Notes: generated from the letters alone by a model not told the origin. A stretch of DNA of 64,000 nucleotides from Cellulosimicrobium sp. CUA-896 (GCF_001942335.1 NZ_MKKH01000044.1:62001-126000); one strand, 5' to 3'. Counted from the stretch's first letter, positions 25,783 to 45,748 are shown. A program made the numbers and translations.

Positions 25783-26417
25783 ATGACCAGGACCACCGAC
25801 GAGCTCGCGGACACCGGTCAACCCGAGTCGAGTCTCGCGACCGCGGTGCGTTCGCGCTCCTGGAGTACCGGGACGGCCGCAACGAGGCGCTCGCCGAGTT
25901 CGTGCGCGAGGCGACGCCCCTGCTGTGGCACACCGTGCGCGCCCAGGGCGTCGACCGTGAGCAGGCGGACGACGTCGTGCAGACCGTGTGGGTCGCCCTC
26001 GTGCGCAACGCGATGACGATCAAGGAGCCGCACGCGGTCCTGAAGTGGCTGCTCATCACGGCCAAGCGGGCCTCCTGGGAGGCGGTGCGCAAGCAGCGCG
26101 ACGAGGCACGGCGCCGCACGGAGCTCCCCGACGACACGGACGAGGGTGTCCCGACCCTGCCGTCGAGCGACCCGACGCCCGACGTCGAGGTGCTCACCCA
26201 CGAGCGCGACCGCGGCCTGTGGCGCGCTCTGAGCCGGCTGCCGGAACGATGTCAGACGCTGCTCAAGCTCGTCTCGCTCGCGGACCGGCCGGACTACAAG
26301 GCCATCTCGGCCGCCACGGGGATGCCCGTGGGCAGCATCGGCTCGACGCGCGGCCGCTGCCTCGCCAAGCTGCGCGACATCATCGACGTCCAGGGGGAAT
26401 CGTGGGAAGCATCGTGA
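25783..26417 (+). CDS. ECF-type RNA polymerase sigma factor (frameshifted)
   Basis: The protein (about 211 residues) has sigma region 2 (FVREATPLLWHTVRAQGV, then ADDVVQTVWVAL) and region 4 (LSRLPERCQTLLKLVSLADR, with the DNA-binding helix near GMPVGSIGSTRGRCLAKL). I chose ATG 25783 behind AAGGA; one base is missing between there and about 25845, before the AFALLEYRDG segment. It lacks a visible membrane anti-sigma partner. It is followed with a four-base overlap by a small protein gene and then by two proteases, so its activity may be set by proteolysis. It could transcribe the protease genes. Confidence 0.85.
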
Positions 26418-26911
26418 GCACCGAGCCCCGGCACAGCCCGGACGAGCCCCTCGACGGCGACGACGTCGCCCTGCTCGCCGACCTCGCGCGCATCGCCCAG
26501 GCGCTCGACCCCGTGCCCGACGGGCTGGTCGAGCGGTCGCTGTTCGCCGTGACGCTCGCCGGGCTCGAGGCGGAGGTCATGGAGCTCGAGTACGTGCGCG
26601 TGCCCCGGATGTCGGTCCGTGGGGAGGCGCCGCCGATCGAGGCGCGGACCATCACGTTCACGTCCGAGTCCGTGACGGTGATGATCTCGCTGTCGCCCGT
26701 GGAGGGCGGCCGCGTGCGCATCGACGGCTGGGCCGCGCCCGCGACGTCGCTGCGCGTCGAGCTGCACCGTCCCGGCTCCGTGACCGAGACGACGAGCGAC
26801 CAGGACGGCCGGTTCGTCTTCGACGACGTCGACCGCGGTCCGGCGAGCCTCGTCGTGCGCCGCGCCGACGACGCCGGCTCCGCGGTGAGCACGCCCGTCG
26901 TCGAGCTGTAA
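26414..26911 (+). CDS. Small beta-sandwich (carboxypeptidase-regulatory-like) protein, sigma-operon partner
   Basis: The 165-residue product has an acidic helical N-terminus (EPLDGDDVALLADLARIAQA) and a C-terminal domain matching the carboxypeptidase regulatory-like fold (VRIDGWAAPATSLRVELH, then TSDQDGRFVFDDVDRGPASL). No signal peptide or membrane helix is seen. GTG 26414 overlaps the sigma-factor stop (GTGA); GTG 26402 is also in frame. The tight coupling suggests it binds the sigma factor, either as a cytoplasmic anti-sigma protein or as a protease target. That role is inference only. Confidence 0.65.
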   Translation: MSTEPRHSPDEPLDGDDVALLADLARIAQALDPVPDGLVERSLFAVTLAGLEAEVMELEYVRVPRMSVRGEAPPIEARTITFTSESVTVMISLSPVEGGRVRIDGWAAPATSLRVELHRPGSVTETTSDQDGRFVFDDVDRGPASLVVRRADDAGSAVSTPVVEL

Positions 26912-26921
26912 CGACCACCAC

Positions 26922-26953
26922 CGTCGTGGGCGGGCCCCGGCCCGCCCACGACG
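26922..26953 (+). terminator. Terminator after the sigma operon
   Basis: A perfect 15-bp stem (26922-26936 with 26939-26953) and a 2-base loop lies eleven bases after the stop. It separates the sigma/partner unit from the protease unit. Confidence 0.85.
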
Positions 26954-27067
26954 TCGTCCGACGTCCGACCGTCCGCGCGGCGACGACTGCCGCGTGCGGC
27001 CGTGCCTCGAGGTGCTTCCACCACGCGATCGAGGACGGTCCCTGCCTTCGCAGCCTGAGGAGAGCAT

Positions 27068-28848
27068 GTGAGCGAGACCCCGGAGATCCCTTCGACCCGT
27101 TCGGTGCGCGACGCCGCGGGCGGTCGACGCCCCGTCCGCCATCTCGACCCGGACCGTGTGCGCCGCAGCCCCGGTGCGTCCCGGGTCGAGCCGACCGCCT
27201 ACGTGGCCGACCGTCTCATCGTCCGGGGGGCTCCTCCGGCCGAGCTCGCAGAGCTCGTCGCGCGCCAGGTCGGTGCCTCGGCCGCCGGCGGGGCGGACGC
27301 CGAGGTCGAGCTCCCGGCGTGGACGCCGGGCGACGAGCCCACGACGTGGCTCGACGGTGTGCGGAGGATCGCTGCCGACATGGGGTACCGGGTCGCCCTC
27401 GACGCACGGCTCGGTGCGCCCCGCCCCGGCGAGGACGACCCGTTCGGCTACGCGCTCCGGTTCGTCCCCGTCCGTTCGGACGACGTCGAGGTGGACACGT
27501 GGGAGGTGCTCGAGCGCATCGTGTCCGAGCTCCGGGAGCTGGCCGAGGACGACGGGGTCGACGCTCCGAGAGCGGGCCTCGACCACGTGCTGCGCGCGCA
27601 GCGGGCCCGCACGACCCCGCTGCCGTTCGTCCCGGTCGCCCGTCCGCGGTCGACGCCGCTGCCGGTGAGCGCGGTCGACGAGTACGGGATGCCCGGGTCC
27701 GGCGGGCTGGCGCCCGTCCGGCTCATCGCGCCGCCCCCGGTCCGCCGTCTCGCCGACGGGGCGAGCCCGTGGGTCACGGCGGACGGCGTGCGCCGTCCCG
27801 TGGTCGCCCTCGTGGACACGGGGGTCGGGACGCACCCCTGGTTCGGCGGGTACACGCCGGGCGAGCCGAGCGACGGACCGCACTCCGTCGTCGTGCGCGA
27901 CGCCACGCTCGACGGGGCGCCGATCGGGACGTTCCCGGTGCCCGCGCTCGTCTCCGAGGACGCGGAGTACGGGGGCATGAGCAAGGACCCGCTCACCGGG
28001 CCGCTCGACCCGGTGGCGGGGCACGGCACGTTCATGGCGGGGATCGTGCACCAGCTCTGCCCGGACGCCACCATCCTCTCCGTCCGCGCTTCGGCGGTTC
28101 CGGGGACGTCCCCGAGTGGGAGGTGCTCCACACGCTCTGGCGGCTGCTGCGCTTCCACCGCCGCGGGCTGCAGGGCGAGGACGGCTACCACCCCGTGGAC
28201 GTGGTGGTCCTCGCCATGGGGTACTACCACGAGCAGCCCGAGGACTACGGCTACGACGGTCCGCTCCGACGCGTGCTGCGCGCGCTGCGCAGGGCGGGTG
28301 TCGTGGTCGTCGTCGCGGCGGGCAACGACGGGACGACGCGGCCGATGTTCCCCGCCGCGTGGACCCCGCGGGTGGACCGGACGGCGGACGGCGCGGTGCC
28401 GCGGGAGCCCGAGGACCTCAAGCCGGACTACACGCCGATCCTCGCCGTCGGAGCGACGAACCCGGACGCCAGCGTCGCCGTCTTCAGCAACGACGGACCC
28501 TGGGTCACGACCGTCCGACCCGGCGCCGCCGTGGTGAGCACGATGCCGACGACGATCGACGGGCCGGTCACCCCGTCGGTGCGGCTCCCCGAACGGCTGG
28601 GCCCGGGGGTCCGTTCCTCCGTCGACCCCGACGACTTCCGCGGGGGGTTCGCGACCTGGAGCGGGACGTCGTTCTCGGCGCCGTACCTCGCCGCGCAGAT
28701 CGCCGAGCAGGTCCTGCGGTCACGCACGGGGGAGCCGTCGTCGGACCCCGCCGGGCCCGACGACGCCGTCGCACGGCGCACGGCGGTCGCGTGGGATGCT
28801 GTTCGACGTGTGCCGGGACTGTACGCGCAGGGAGCCGCCTCCGAGTGA
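27068..28848 (+). CDS. Cytoplasmic S8 (subtilisin-like) serine protease (frameshifted)
   Basis: About 593 residues. The catalytic triad is complete: Asp250 in ALVDTGVG, His319 in AGHGTFMAG and Ser535 in WSGTSFSAPYLAAQ, with the oxyanion Asn420 in AAGND. The ~240 residues before the triad include a YVADRLIVRG element like the propeptide of other subtilases. There is no signal peptide or membrane helix, so the protease probably stays in the cytoplasm, which is unusual for the family. GTG 27068 has GAGGAG upstream. One C is lost near 28089. It lies 21 bases before the CHAT gene and should be co-transcribed with it. Confidence 0.9.
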
Positions 28849-28869
28849 TCCCTGTGAGGAGCCGGTCGG

Positions 28870-31461
28870 GTGAGCGACGACGTCCGTCGTGCGTTCGCCG
28901 ACCGGCTCCGACGCGCGCAGGAGCTCAACGCCCTCGCCAAGGTGCGGGCCGCGTCCACCGAGTTCCGTCGCCTGACCGCCGAGGTCGAGCGGTGGGAGCG
29001 GCGCGGTGACGGCCCGACCGGGTGGTCCGCCGAGCTGCGCGTCCGCGCGCTGGTGGGGCGTGCGGCGTGCGTGTACGCGCTGACCGGGAGCATGGACGAG
29101 GGCAACCGGCTCCTCGACGAGGCCGGCGCGGTCGCGGACTCGGTCGGGCGGCCGCACCTCAAGGCGGTCGTCAGCGGCCAGCGTGGTGTGCTGCTCCTGC
29201 GGTCGGGCGACAGCCAGGCCGCGGTGCGGCCCCTGACGGCGGCCCTCGAGCAGGGTGATCCCGCGGACCACCGGGACGTCGCCGTGCTGCACCTCAACCG
29301 CGGCTCGGCCCTGGTCGACCTCGGGGCGCTCGACCCCGCGCTGCACGACTTCGAGATCGCGGCGCAGCACGCCCGCCAGCTCGGGAACGACTACTACGTG
29401 TCGTTCGCGATGCACAACATCGGCTTCGTCCACCAGCTCCAGGGCGACGTCCCGGCGGCGCTGCAGCGCATGGAGGAGTCCGTGCGGCTCCTCCCGGACG
29501 GCCCGGACGGCCTGGCTCTCGCGGGACGGGCCCGGGTCCTGTTCGACGTCGGCCTCCTGTCGGAGGCGGAGCGGATCCTGCAGGACGCCGAGGCCCTGCT
29601 CGTCGACGAGGGCCTGGGGCAGGAGCGTGCCGAGGCGGTGCTGGACCGTGCCCGCTGCATGGTCGGCCTCCGGCGTTTCGCGGAGGCGGTCGCGCTCGCC
29701 CGGAAGGCACGGCGCCTCTACACGCGCTCGGGCAACTCGACGTGGGCCCTGTACGCGCGGGTGGTCGAGCTCGAGGCCATGCTCGGGGCGGACCGGGCCG
29801 CCGCCACGGAGAAGGGAGCGAGCCGCCGACGTGCGGCGCGCGGGCTCGAGACCGCGCTCGCGGTCGCACGGGACGGAGATGCGCGCGGCGCCGTCGCGCG
29901 GTACGGGGTCGGCGTGCCGGCACGGTTGTACGCGGCGGAGTGGGCCCTGCTCGGCGGCGCTCACGAGGAGGCGGACCGCATCCTGCGCGAGGTGCCCCGA
30001 CTGCGGCCCTGGGCCCCGTTCCCGGTGCGCGTCCAGCGCGAGGCCGTGCGCGCCCAGCTCGCCTTCGCGCGCGAGGACCGACGTGGTGGGGTCCGCGCCG
30101 TACGCGGCGGCCAGCGCGCGATCGCGGAGTACCGGGAACGGCTCGGCTCGGTCGACGCGGTGACGGCCGCGGCCGTCCACGCCGTCCGGCTCGGCAACGT
30201 CGACGTCGAGTCGGCGCTGGGGACCGGCCGTCCGGCCGCGGTCTTCGACGCGGTCGAGCGGGGGAGGGCGGCCTTCGCCGGGTCGGGGCGGGTGCGGCCT
30301 CCCTCGGACCCCGAGCTCGCGCGACTGCTCACGGCGGCACGTCGGGAGATCGAGGCGGCCCGCGACGTCGGCGCGACCGACGACCGGGACCAGCTCCTGC
30401 GCCGTCAGCAGCACCTGCGGGAGGCGCGGCGCATGCAGGACGAGGCGCGCCGCCGGTCGTGGCAGCACGCGGGCGGGGCCGCGACGCCGACGCCCGCCAC
30501 GGAACGGTCCCTGCGGGGTGCGCTGGAGGCACGGGGAACCGAGTGCGTCGTCGCCAACCTCGTCGTGCACGGCGGGGAGGTGGCCGCGGTGCGGGTGTCC
30601 GCCTCCGGGTCGAGGCTGCTCCGGCTGGCACCGTTCGAGCGCGTCGCGGAGAACGTCCGGCGTGCGCGTGCCGACTTCGCGGTGCTGTCCAACGCGCTCA
30701 TCCCGGTCCCGATGCGCGACGCCGCGGTCGCGTCGCTGCGGCGGACGCTCGCCTGGTTCGACGACGCGCTCGTCGCGCCGCTCCACGCCGCGGGCGACCT
30801 GCACGTCGCCGCGCGCGACCTCCTGCTCGCCGTGCCGTGGGCGGCGCTGCCGTCGCGGCGGGGGCGCCGCACCTGGGCCAACTCCTGGGTCGACCTGCTG
30901 CGCGGGGAGCCGGCCCGCCGCACCGACCACGCGCTCGTCGTCGCCGGCCCCGACCTGCGGTTCGCCGGGGCGGAGGCCAAGCTCGTCTCCTCGGTCTGGG
31001 ACAGCGCTACGACCCTGACGGGCCTGGAGGCCACCTGCGCCTCGGTCGTCGAGGGGTTCGAGGGGGCGGGAGTCGTCCACGTCGCCGCGCACGGCACGCA
31101 CGAGCCGGACAACCCGCTCTTCTCGTCGCTGCGCCTCGCTGACGGGCCGCTGTTCGCCCACGAGCTCGACGGCATCGACCTGCGGGGCGTCGTGGTGGTG
31201 CTGTCGGCGTGCGAGGTCGGGCTCTCGACGCCGCGGATCGGCGGGGAGTCGCTCGGCCTGACGAGCGTCCTCCTCCGGCTCGGGGCACGCGCCGTCGTCG
31301 CGAGCGTCGCCCCGCTGCGCGACGACGTCGCCGCGCGCGTCATGCCCGCGCTGCACGCGGAGCTGCGCGCGGGCGCCATGCCCGGCGCCGCGCTAGCGCG
31401 CGCGGTCGCGGACGAGCCGGAGCCCGTCCCCCTCGTCTGCTTCGGCCCGCTCGTCGTCTGA
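28870..31461 (+). CDS. TPR-CHAT caspase-like protease
   Basis: The intact 863-residue protein has a long N-terminal array of tetratricopeptide helical repeats (about residues 50-450, for example [20 protein letters not shown]). A linker and a C-terminal CHAT domain follow from about residue 550. The clan CD cysteine-protease dyad is present: His741 in [10 protein letters not shown] and Cys781 in VVLSACEVG, 40 residues apart, as in Csx29 and separase relatives. GTG 28870 follows a GAGGAG site. Known CHAT proteases cut specific partner proteins after a sensor change. Here the neighbours (subtilase, sigma factor, small partner) are natural candidates for substrates or effectors. Confidence 0.92.
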   Translation: MSDDVRRAFADRLRRAQELNALAKVRAASTEFRRLTAEVERWERRGDGPTGWSAELRVRALVGRAACVYALTGSMDEGNRLLDEAGAVADSVGRPHLKAVVSGQRGVLLLRSGDSQAAVRPLTAALEQGDPADHRDVAVLHLNRGSALVDLGALDPALHDFEIAAQHARQLGNDYYVSFAMHNIGFVHQLQGDVPAALQRMEESVRLLPDGPDGLALAGRARVLFDVGLLSEAERILQDAEALLVDEGLGQERAEAVLDRARCMVGLRRFAEAVALARKARRLYTRSGNSTWALYARVVELEAMLGADRAAATEKGASRRRAARGLETALAVARDGDARGAVARYGVGVPARLYAAEWALLGGAHEEADRILREVPRLRPWAPFPVRVQREAVRAQLAFAREDRRGGVRAVRGGQRAIAEYRERLGSVDAVTAAAVHAVRLGNVDVESALGTGRPAAVFDAVERGRAAFAGSGRVRPPSDPELARLLTAARREIEAARDVGATDDRDQLLRRQQHLREARRMQDEARRRSWQHAGGAATPTPATERSLRGALEARGTECVVANLVVHGGEVAAVRVSASGSRLLRLAPFERVAENVRRARADFAVLSNALIPVPMRDAAVASLRRTLAWFDDALVAPLHAAGDLHVAARDLLLAVPWAALPSRRGRRTWANSWVDLLRGEPARRTDHALVVAGPDLRFAGAEAKLVSSVWDSATTLTGLEATCASVVEGFEGAGVVHVAAHGTHEPDNPLFSSLRLADGPLFAHELDGIDLRGVVVVLSACEVGLSTPRIGGESLGLTSVLLRLGARAVVASVAPLRDDVAARVMPALHAELRAGAMPGAALARAVADEPEPVPLVCFGPLVV

Positions 31462-31485
31462 GCCGGGCCGAGCGACGGGGGCGGT

Positions 31486-31514
31486 TTGGACCACCCGCCG
31501 TCGTCCCGTACGAT
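31486..31514 (+). promoter_or_regulatory. Promoter of rplJ-rplL
   Basis: TTGGAC (31486-31491) and TACGAT (31509-31514) with a 17-base spacer form a strong housekeeping promoter just after the CHAT gene. Confidence 0.8.
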
Positions 31515-31520
31515 GATCGA

Positions 31521-31693
31521 CGTACCCAAGACCGCCGGTCGTCCCGCGCTGCCCGCAGATCCTCTGCGTCACGCACGAGACCGAAGTCCCGCCACGAGGC
31601 GGAGGCCAGCGCAGGTAGCGAACCGACGGACGTGCGTCCGGCCCCGTGCCGCCTCACGACTGCGAGCCCCGCGCCTGCGCGGGGCTCTTTCTC
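31521..31693 (+). ncRNA. L10 leader RNA with attenuator
   Basis: The leader holds the conserved ACCCAAGACCGCCGG and GCGCAGGTAG elements of the ribosomal L10 leader, the binding site for the L10(L12)4 complex. It ends in a terminator hairpin at 31664-31687 (GAGCCCCGC with GCGGGGCTC) followed by TTTCTC. Excess L10 would favour termination before rplJ. Confidence 0.85.
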
Positions 31694-31737
31694 GTTCCGG
31701 GGCCCACGCCGGTGGTACCACCACCGGAAGGATTGCC

Positions 31738-32267
31738 ATGCGAGGCCGGACAAGGCAGCCGCAGTCGCCGAGATCTCGGACAAGTTCCGCGACTCGAACG
31801 CTGCTGTGCTGACCGAGTACCGCGGGCTCACCGTCGCGCAGCTCAAGCAGCTGCGTCGGTCGCTCAGCGGCAACGCAACCTACGCCGTGGTGAAGAACAC
31901 GCTGACCGCCATCGCGGCCAAGGAGGCCGGTGTCGAGGGACTCGACGCCGACCTGCAGGGCCCGTCGGCGATCGCCTTCGTCACCGGGGACCCGGTCGAG
32001 GCGGCCAAGGGTCTGCGTGACTTCGCCAAGGCGAACCCCGCGCTGGTCATCAAGGGCGGTGTCCTCGACGGGCGCCCCCTGACCGCCGCGGAGGTCACGA
32101 AGCTCGCGGACCTCGAGTCCCGCGAGGTCCTGCTGGCCAAGGCGGCCGGCGCGATGAAGGCGAAGCTGTTCCAGGCCGCGTACGTCTTCACCGCGAACAC
32201 CGCCCAGGCCGCCCGCGTCATCGATGCCCTGCGTCAGAAGCAGGAATCGGAGGGCGCTGCCGCCTGA
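31738..32267 (+). CDS. rplJ: 50S ribosomal protein L10 (frameshifted at codon 2)
   Basis: The protein (about 176 residues) shows the L10 pattern from the [20 protein letters not shown] start to the C-terminal helix that carries L7/L12 dimers ([14 protein letters not shown]). ATG 31738 follows a GGAAGGA site. Directly after the ATG one G is missing (ATGCGAGG for ATGGCGAGG), so the uncorrected frame fails at once. It controls its own operon through the leader RNA upstream. Confidence 0.93.
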
Positions 32268-32382
32268 TCCACGCTCCGGCACTCCCGTGCCGCAGCACCG
32301 ATCACCGCAGCGCAAGCACACACCCCGCTTCTGGCAGGCCCGCACGGGCCGCTGCCGAGCACCGACCGAAAGGAACGCCATC

Positions 32383-32774
32383 ATGGCGAAGCTCAGCACC
32401 GACGAGCTCATCGAGCAGTTCAAGGGCCTCACCCTCATCGAGCTCAACGAGTTCGTGAAGGCCTTCGAGGAGACCTTCGAGGTCACCGCCGCCGCCCCCG
32501 CCGCCGTCGCGGTCGCCCCCGCCGCGGGTGCGCCGGTGGCGAGGCCCCGGCCGAGGAGGAGAAGGACGAGTTCGACGTCATCCTCGAGGCCGCCGGCGAC
32601 AAGAAGATCCAGGTCATCAAGGAGGTGCGCGCGCTCACGTCCCTCGGCCTGAAGGAGGCCAAGGACCTCGTGGACGGCGCCCCGAAGCCGGTCCTGGAGG
32701 GCGCGAACAAGGAGACGGCCGAGAAGGCCAAGGCTGCCCTCGAGGGCGCCGGCGCCACGGTCACCCTCAAGTGA
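32383..32774 (+). CDS. rplL: 50S ribosomal protein L7/L12 (frameshifted)
   Basis: The N-terminal dimerisation helices ([20 protein letters not shown]), an Ala/Pro hinge and the factor-binding C-terminal domain ([20 protein letters not shown]) give a protein of about 130 residues. One G is lost in the hinge near 32534-32540. Multiple copies form the stalk that recruits elongation factor GTPases. Confidence 0.94.
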
Positions 32775-32779
32775 TCTCG

Positions 32780-32843
32780 CCGGTCCCGTCCTGACGGGAC
32801 CGGTCGTCACGCCGCACGAGCCCGCACCCCCCGGGGTGCGGGC
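32780..32843 (+). terminator. Two tandem terminators after rplL
   Basis: CCGGTCCCGT pairs with ACGGGACCGG (32780-32803), and GCCCGCACCCC pairs with GGGGTGCGGGC (32820-32843). Together they end the rplJL unit before the rpoB leader. Confidence 0.85.
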
Positions 32844-33086
32844 CTCGTCGTGCGCGGGGCGTGGAGGCGTCGTGGTGGTCGCACGGCGGTCGTGTGCGCG
32901 CCCGGCTTCACGGAACCGGGTGGCGTGTGCCACCATGTGCGGGTCGGCGATGCAGGACAGCGGCGCCGGCGGTGCGGCCGGGCAGCAACGTCCGGTCGGG
33001 CAGAGGGGCGACGAGGCCCCGCGCACGAGTACCGGTCAGGCGTCTGGCGACGTCGGACGAGGCCGGGGAGCGGGCGCGCCGTCGGT

Positions 33087-33116
33087 GTGGACGGACGCGC
33101 TCCGAGGGGGTATGCT
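33087..33116 (+). promoter_or_regulatory. Likely rpoB promoter within a 420-base gap
   Basis: GTGGAC (33087-33092) and TATGCT (33111-33116), 18 bases apart, lie about 150 bases before rpoB. No gene is supported between 32844 and 33262. Confidence 0.5.
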
Positions 33117-33262
33117 AACGCTTTGCGCTGTCCTGTGCCCCCGATCTCAGATACCCCCGACCTCCTGCGACGTACGTGCGCGTCCGCGAGATGTCGTGGC
33201 GGCGGTGATCGTGACCAGCCTGGCGGTGCAGCGTTCTTTCGATCTGCAGGGAAGGACCCCTC

Positions 33263-36774
<3,512 letters not shown>

Positions 36775-36909
36775 TCTCGGGCCGGCGGGGGCGGTGCCCC
36801 GGTCCACGACCGCGCACCGTCCCCGCCCCGCCCGCACCCACCCCGTCTTCAACCGTTTTATGGCGTCGGTCCCGGCCTCCGGCCGCGGACCGGCAGACGA
36901 AGGAAGTAG

Positions 36910-40791
<3,882 letters not shown>

Positions 40792-40814
40792 CGTCCGCAC
40801 CTCGGTGCGCACCT

Positions 40815-40864
40815 GACGGGTGCCCGACGACGCAGGCTCGCCCTGCGGACGTCGGGCACCCGTC
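40815..40864 (+). terminator. Terminator after rpoC
   Basis: A perfect 15-bp stem (40815-40829 with 40850-40864), with a smaller inner hairpin in the loop, ends the rpoBC unit. Confidence 0.9.
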
Positions 40865-40885
40865 CGCGTCAGGGGACCTGCACCT

Positions 40886-40914
40886 TTGACTACCCCGGAC
40901 GCGGCAGGTAGCCT
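40886..40914 (+). promoter_or_regulatory. Promoter of the rpsL-rpsG-fusA-tuf operon
   Basis: TTGACT (40886-40891) and TAGCCT (40909-40914) with a 17-base spacer begin a leader of about 305 bases that holds no supported gene. Confidence 0.75.
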
Positions 40915-41225
40915 GGTAAACCGTGCCCGCGCCGTCGGGCCCTCTGTGATGTTCCTCGCGGCTCGCGCCCGCGTCGATGCCTCGCCTCGACGCACACCGC
41001 GCCGCACTGGTGATCTCCGGACGGGTCGATGTGAGTGCGCGAGCACTCCGGACCCCGTCCGTCCCGCGCCCGGCGCTCGACGGCCGGCCCGGACCATCGA
41101 GCCGGTGGTAGGTGGCTGCGTGCGACGCACAGCGTTGCGGGCGCCGCGTGCGATCGGCGCCCGAAGCCAGCACGACCACAGGCCGGGGATCGCCCCGGCG
41201 CAGCTCGAGAAGACACGGAGACGTA

Positions 41226-41600
41226 GTGCCTACGATCCAGCAGCTCGTCCGCAAGGGGCGGACCTCGAAGGTGGGGAAGTCCAAGACCCCCGCCCTCAAG
41301 GGCTCCCCGCAGCGGCGCGGTGTGTGCACGCGCGTGTACACCACCACCCCGAAGAAGCCGAACTCCGCGCTGCGCAAGGTCGCTCGCGTGAAGCTCTCCT
41401 CCCAGGTCGAGGTCACGGCCTACATCCCCGGCGTCGGCCACAACCTCCAGGAGCACTCCATCGTGCTCGTGCGCGGCGGTCGTGTGAAGGACCTCCCCGG
41501 TGTGCGCTACAAGATCGTGCGCGGCGCGCTCGACACGCAGGGCGTGAAGAACCGCAAGCAGGCCCGCAGCCGCTACGGCGCCAAGAAGGAGAAGAGCTGA
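41226..41600 (+). CDS. rpsL: 30S ribosomal protein S12
   Basis: The 124-residue protein starts at GTG 41226 behind GGAGA. S12 monitors codon-anticodon pairing. The streptomycin-determining lysines are wild type: the [12 protein letters not shown] and [13 protein letters not shown] loops both keep Lys. Its stop overlaps the rpsG start (TGATG). It opens the str operon. Confidence 0.97.
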   Translation: MPTIQQLVRKGRTSKVGKSKTPALKGSPQRRGVCTRVYTTTPKKPNSALRKVARVKLSSQVEVTAYIPGVGHNLQEHSIVLVRGGRVKDLPGVRYKIVRGALDTQGVKNRKQARSRYGAKKEKS

Positions 41601-42070
41601 TGCCTCGCAAGGGCCCGGCCCCGAAGCGGCCGCTCATCGTCGACCCGGTCTACGGGTCGCCCGTCGTCACCCAGCTCATCAACAAGGTGCTGCTCGACGG
41701 CAAGAAGTCGACCGCCGAGTCGATCGTCTACGGCGCCCTCGAGGGCGTCCGGTCGAAGACCGACGGTGACCCCGTCGTCGTCCTCAAGCGCGCGCTCGAG
41801 AACGTGCGCCCCGCGCTCGAGGTCCGCTCGCGCCGCGTCGGTGGCGCCACCTACCAGGTCCCGGTCGAGGTCCGCCCCGCGCGCGCCACGACCCTCGCGC
41901 TGCGCTGGCTCACGGACTACTCGCGCGCCCGCCGCGAGAAGACCATGACCGAGCGCCTCATGAACGAGATCCTCGACGCCAGCAACGGCCTCGGCGCCGC
42001 GGTCAAGCGTCGCGAGGACATGCACAAGATGGCGGAGTCCAACAAGGCCTTCGCCCACTACCGCTGGTAG
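41600..42070 (+). CDS. rpsG: 30S ribosomal protein S7
   Basis: The 156-residue protein shows the S7 core ([20 protein letters not shown] and [20 protein letters not shown]). S7 nucleates assembly of the 30S head and in enterobacteria regulates this operon. It overlaps rpsL by one base and precedes fusA by about 115 bases. Confidence 0.98.
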   Translation: MPRKGPAPKRPLIVDPVYGSPVVTQLINKVLLDGKKSTAESIVYGALEGVRSKTDGDPVVVLKRALENVRPALEVRSRRVGGATYQVPVEVRPARATTLALRWLTDYSRARREKTMTERLMNEILDASNGLGAAVKRREDMHKMAESNKAFAHYRW

Positions 42071-42185
42071 TCCGCCCGACCGGCCCCGTGGACGCACGTC
42101 CCCGGGGCCGTCGGCGGGTCCCCGGCCGGCCAGCCCGGTCCGAGCAGCGCCTCCGACTCAACCCACCTAGCGAGGGAAACAGACC

Positions 42186-44288
<2,103 letters not shown>

Positions 44289-44415
44289 GTCCCCACAGGT
44301 CGAAGACCCGCACAACCATCAACCTGTAGGCAACCGCAACGCCCCGCGGATGTAGGATCTCTCGGTCGACATTCGCAACGTTCGGCACATCTACCCAAGT
44401 CCCAGGAGGACCCCA

Positions 44416-45612
44416 GTGGCTAAGGCCAAGTTCGAGCGGACCAAGCCGCACGTCAACATCGGCACCATCGGTCACGTCGACCACGGTAAGACGACGCTGA
44501 CGGCGGCGATCTCGAAGACGCTCGCGGACAAGTACCCGGACCTGCCGGCGAACGTGCAGCGCAACTTCGACGAGATCGACGCGGCTCCCGAGGAGAAGCA
44601 GCGCGGTATCACGATCAACATCGCGCACATCGAGTACGAGACGCCGAAGCGTCACTACGCGCACGTCGACGCTCCTGGTCACGCCGACTACATCAAGAAC
44701 ATGATCACCGGTGCCGCCCAGATGGACGGCGCGATCCTCGTGGTCGCCGCGACCGACGGTCCGATGGCGCAGACGCGTGAGCACGTGCTCCTCGCCCGCC
44801 AGGTCGGCGTGCCCTACCTGCTGGTCGCGCTCAACAAGGCGGACATGGTCGAGGACGAGGAGATCCTCGAGCTCGTCGAGATGGAGGTGCGCGAGCTCCT
44901 CTCCTCGCAGGAGTTCGACGGCGACAACGCGCCGGTCGTGCGCGTGTCGGGCCTCAAGGCGCTCGAGGGCGACCCCGAGTGGACCGCCAAGGTCATCGAG
45001 CTCATGGAGGCCGTCGACGAGAACGTGCCGGAGCCGCAGCGCGAGCTCGACAAGCCGTTCCTCATGCCCGTCGAGGACGTCTTCACGATCACCGGTCGTG
45101 GCACCGTCGTCACCGGCAAGGTCGAGCGTGGCACGCTGGACCTCAACTCGGACGTCGAGATCGTCGGCATCCGCGCGCCCCAGAAGACCACGGTCACGGG
45201 CATCGAGACGTTCCACAAGCAGATGGACCAGGCCCAGGCCGGCGACAACACCGGTCTGCTCCTGCGCGGCATCAAGCGCGAGGACGTCGAGCGCGGCCAG
45301 GTCGTCGTGAAGCCGGGTTCGATCACGCCGCACACCAACTTCGAGGCGCAGGTCTACATCCTGGGCAAGGACGAGGGCGGCCGTCACAACCCGTTCTACT
45401 CGAACTACCGTCCGCAGTTCTACTTCCGCACGACGGACGTCACCGGCGTCATCACGCTGCCCGAGGGCACCGAGATGGTCATGCCCGGCGACAACACCGA
45501 GATGACGGTCGAGCTGATCCAGCCGATCGCCATGGAGGAGGGCCTCGGCTTCGCCATCCGTGAGGGTGGCCGCACCGTGGGCTCCGGCCGCGTCACCAAG
45601 ATCCTCAAGTGA
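44416..45612 (+). CDS. tuf: Elongation factor Tu
   Basis: The 398-residue GTPase delivers aminoacyl-tRNA to the ribosome. The P-loop [21 protein letters not shown] and the tRNA-binding domain II/III sequences are complete. It starts at GTG 44416 behind AGGAGG. It is the last gene of the str operon and is followed by a strong hairpin terminator. Confidence 0.98.
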   Translation: MAKAKFERTKPHVNIGTIGHVDHGKTTLTAAISKTLADKYPDLPANVQRNFDEIDAAPEEKQRGITINIAHIEYETPKRHYAHVDAPGHADYIKNMITGAAQMDGAILVVAATDGPMAQTREHVLLARQVGVPYLLVALNKADMVEDEEILELVEMEVRELLSSQEFDGDNAPVVRVSGLKALEGDPEWTAKVIELMEAVDENVPEPQRELDKPFLMPVEDVFTITGRGTVVTGKVERGTLDLNSDVEIVGIRAPQKTTVTGIETFHKQMDQAQAGDNTGLLLRGIKREDVERGQVVVKPGSITPHTNFEAQVYILGKDEGGRHNPFYSNYRPQFYFRTTDVTGVITLPEGTEMVMPGDNTEMTVELIQPIAMEEGLGFAIREGGRTVGSGRVTKILK

Positions 45613-45640
45613 TCTGACGCTGCCCGTCGGCAGCGAGCTG

Positions 45641-45673
45641 CGAGGGCCCGGTACCGTCAGGTGCCGGGCCCTC
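45641..45673 (+). terminator. Terminator after tuf
   Basis: CGAGGGCCCGG and CCGGGCCCTCG form a stem with a short T/G-mismatched inner part and a GTCA loop. Confidence 0.85.
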
Positions 45674-45718
45674 GTGCGTCCGGTGCGGGGGGCGGGGGAG
45701 GAGTCGCCGGGTCCCGAC

Positions 45719-45748
45719 TTGGACTCCTGCGCGCCCGTGTGGCAGACT
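45719..45748 (+). promoter_or_regulatory. S10 operon promoter and long leader
   Basis: TTGGAC (45719-45724) and CAGACT (45743-45748) are 18 bases apart. About 335 bases of leader without a supported gene precede rpsJ, room enough for an autoregulatory structure. Confidence 0.7.

Noticed and set aside
25688-31461. A true type III-E CRISPR (Craspase) locus
   Set aside because: No Cas7-11, Csx30, Csx31 or repeat array is visible; only the TPR-CHAT and sigma-factor themes are shared.
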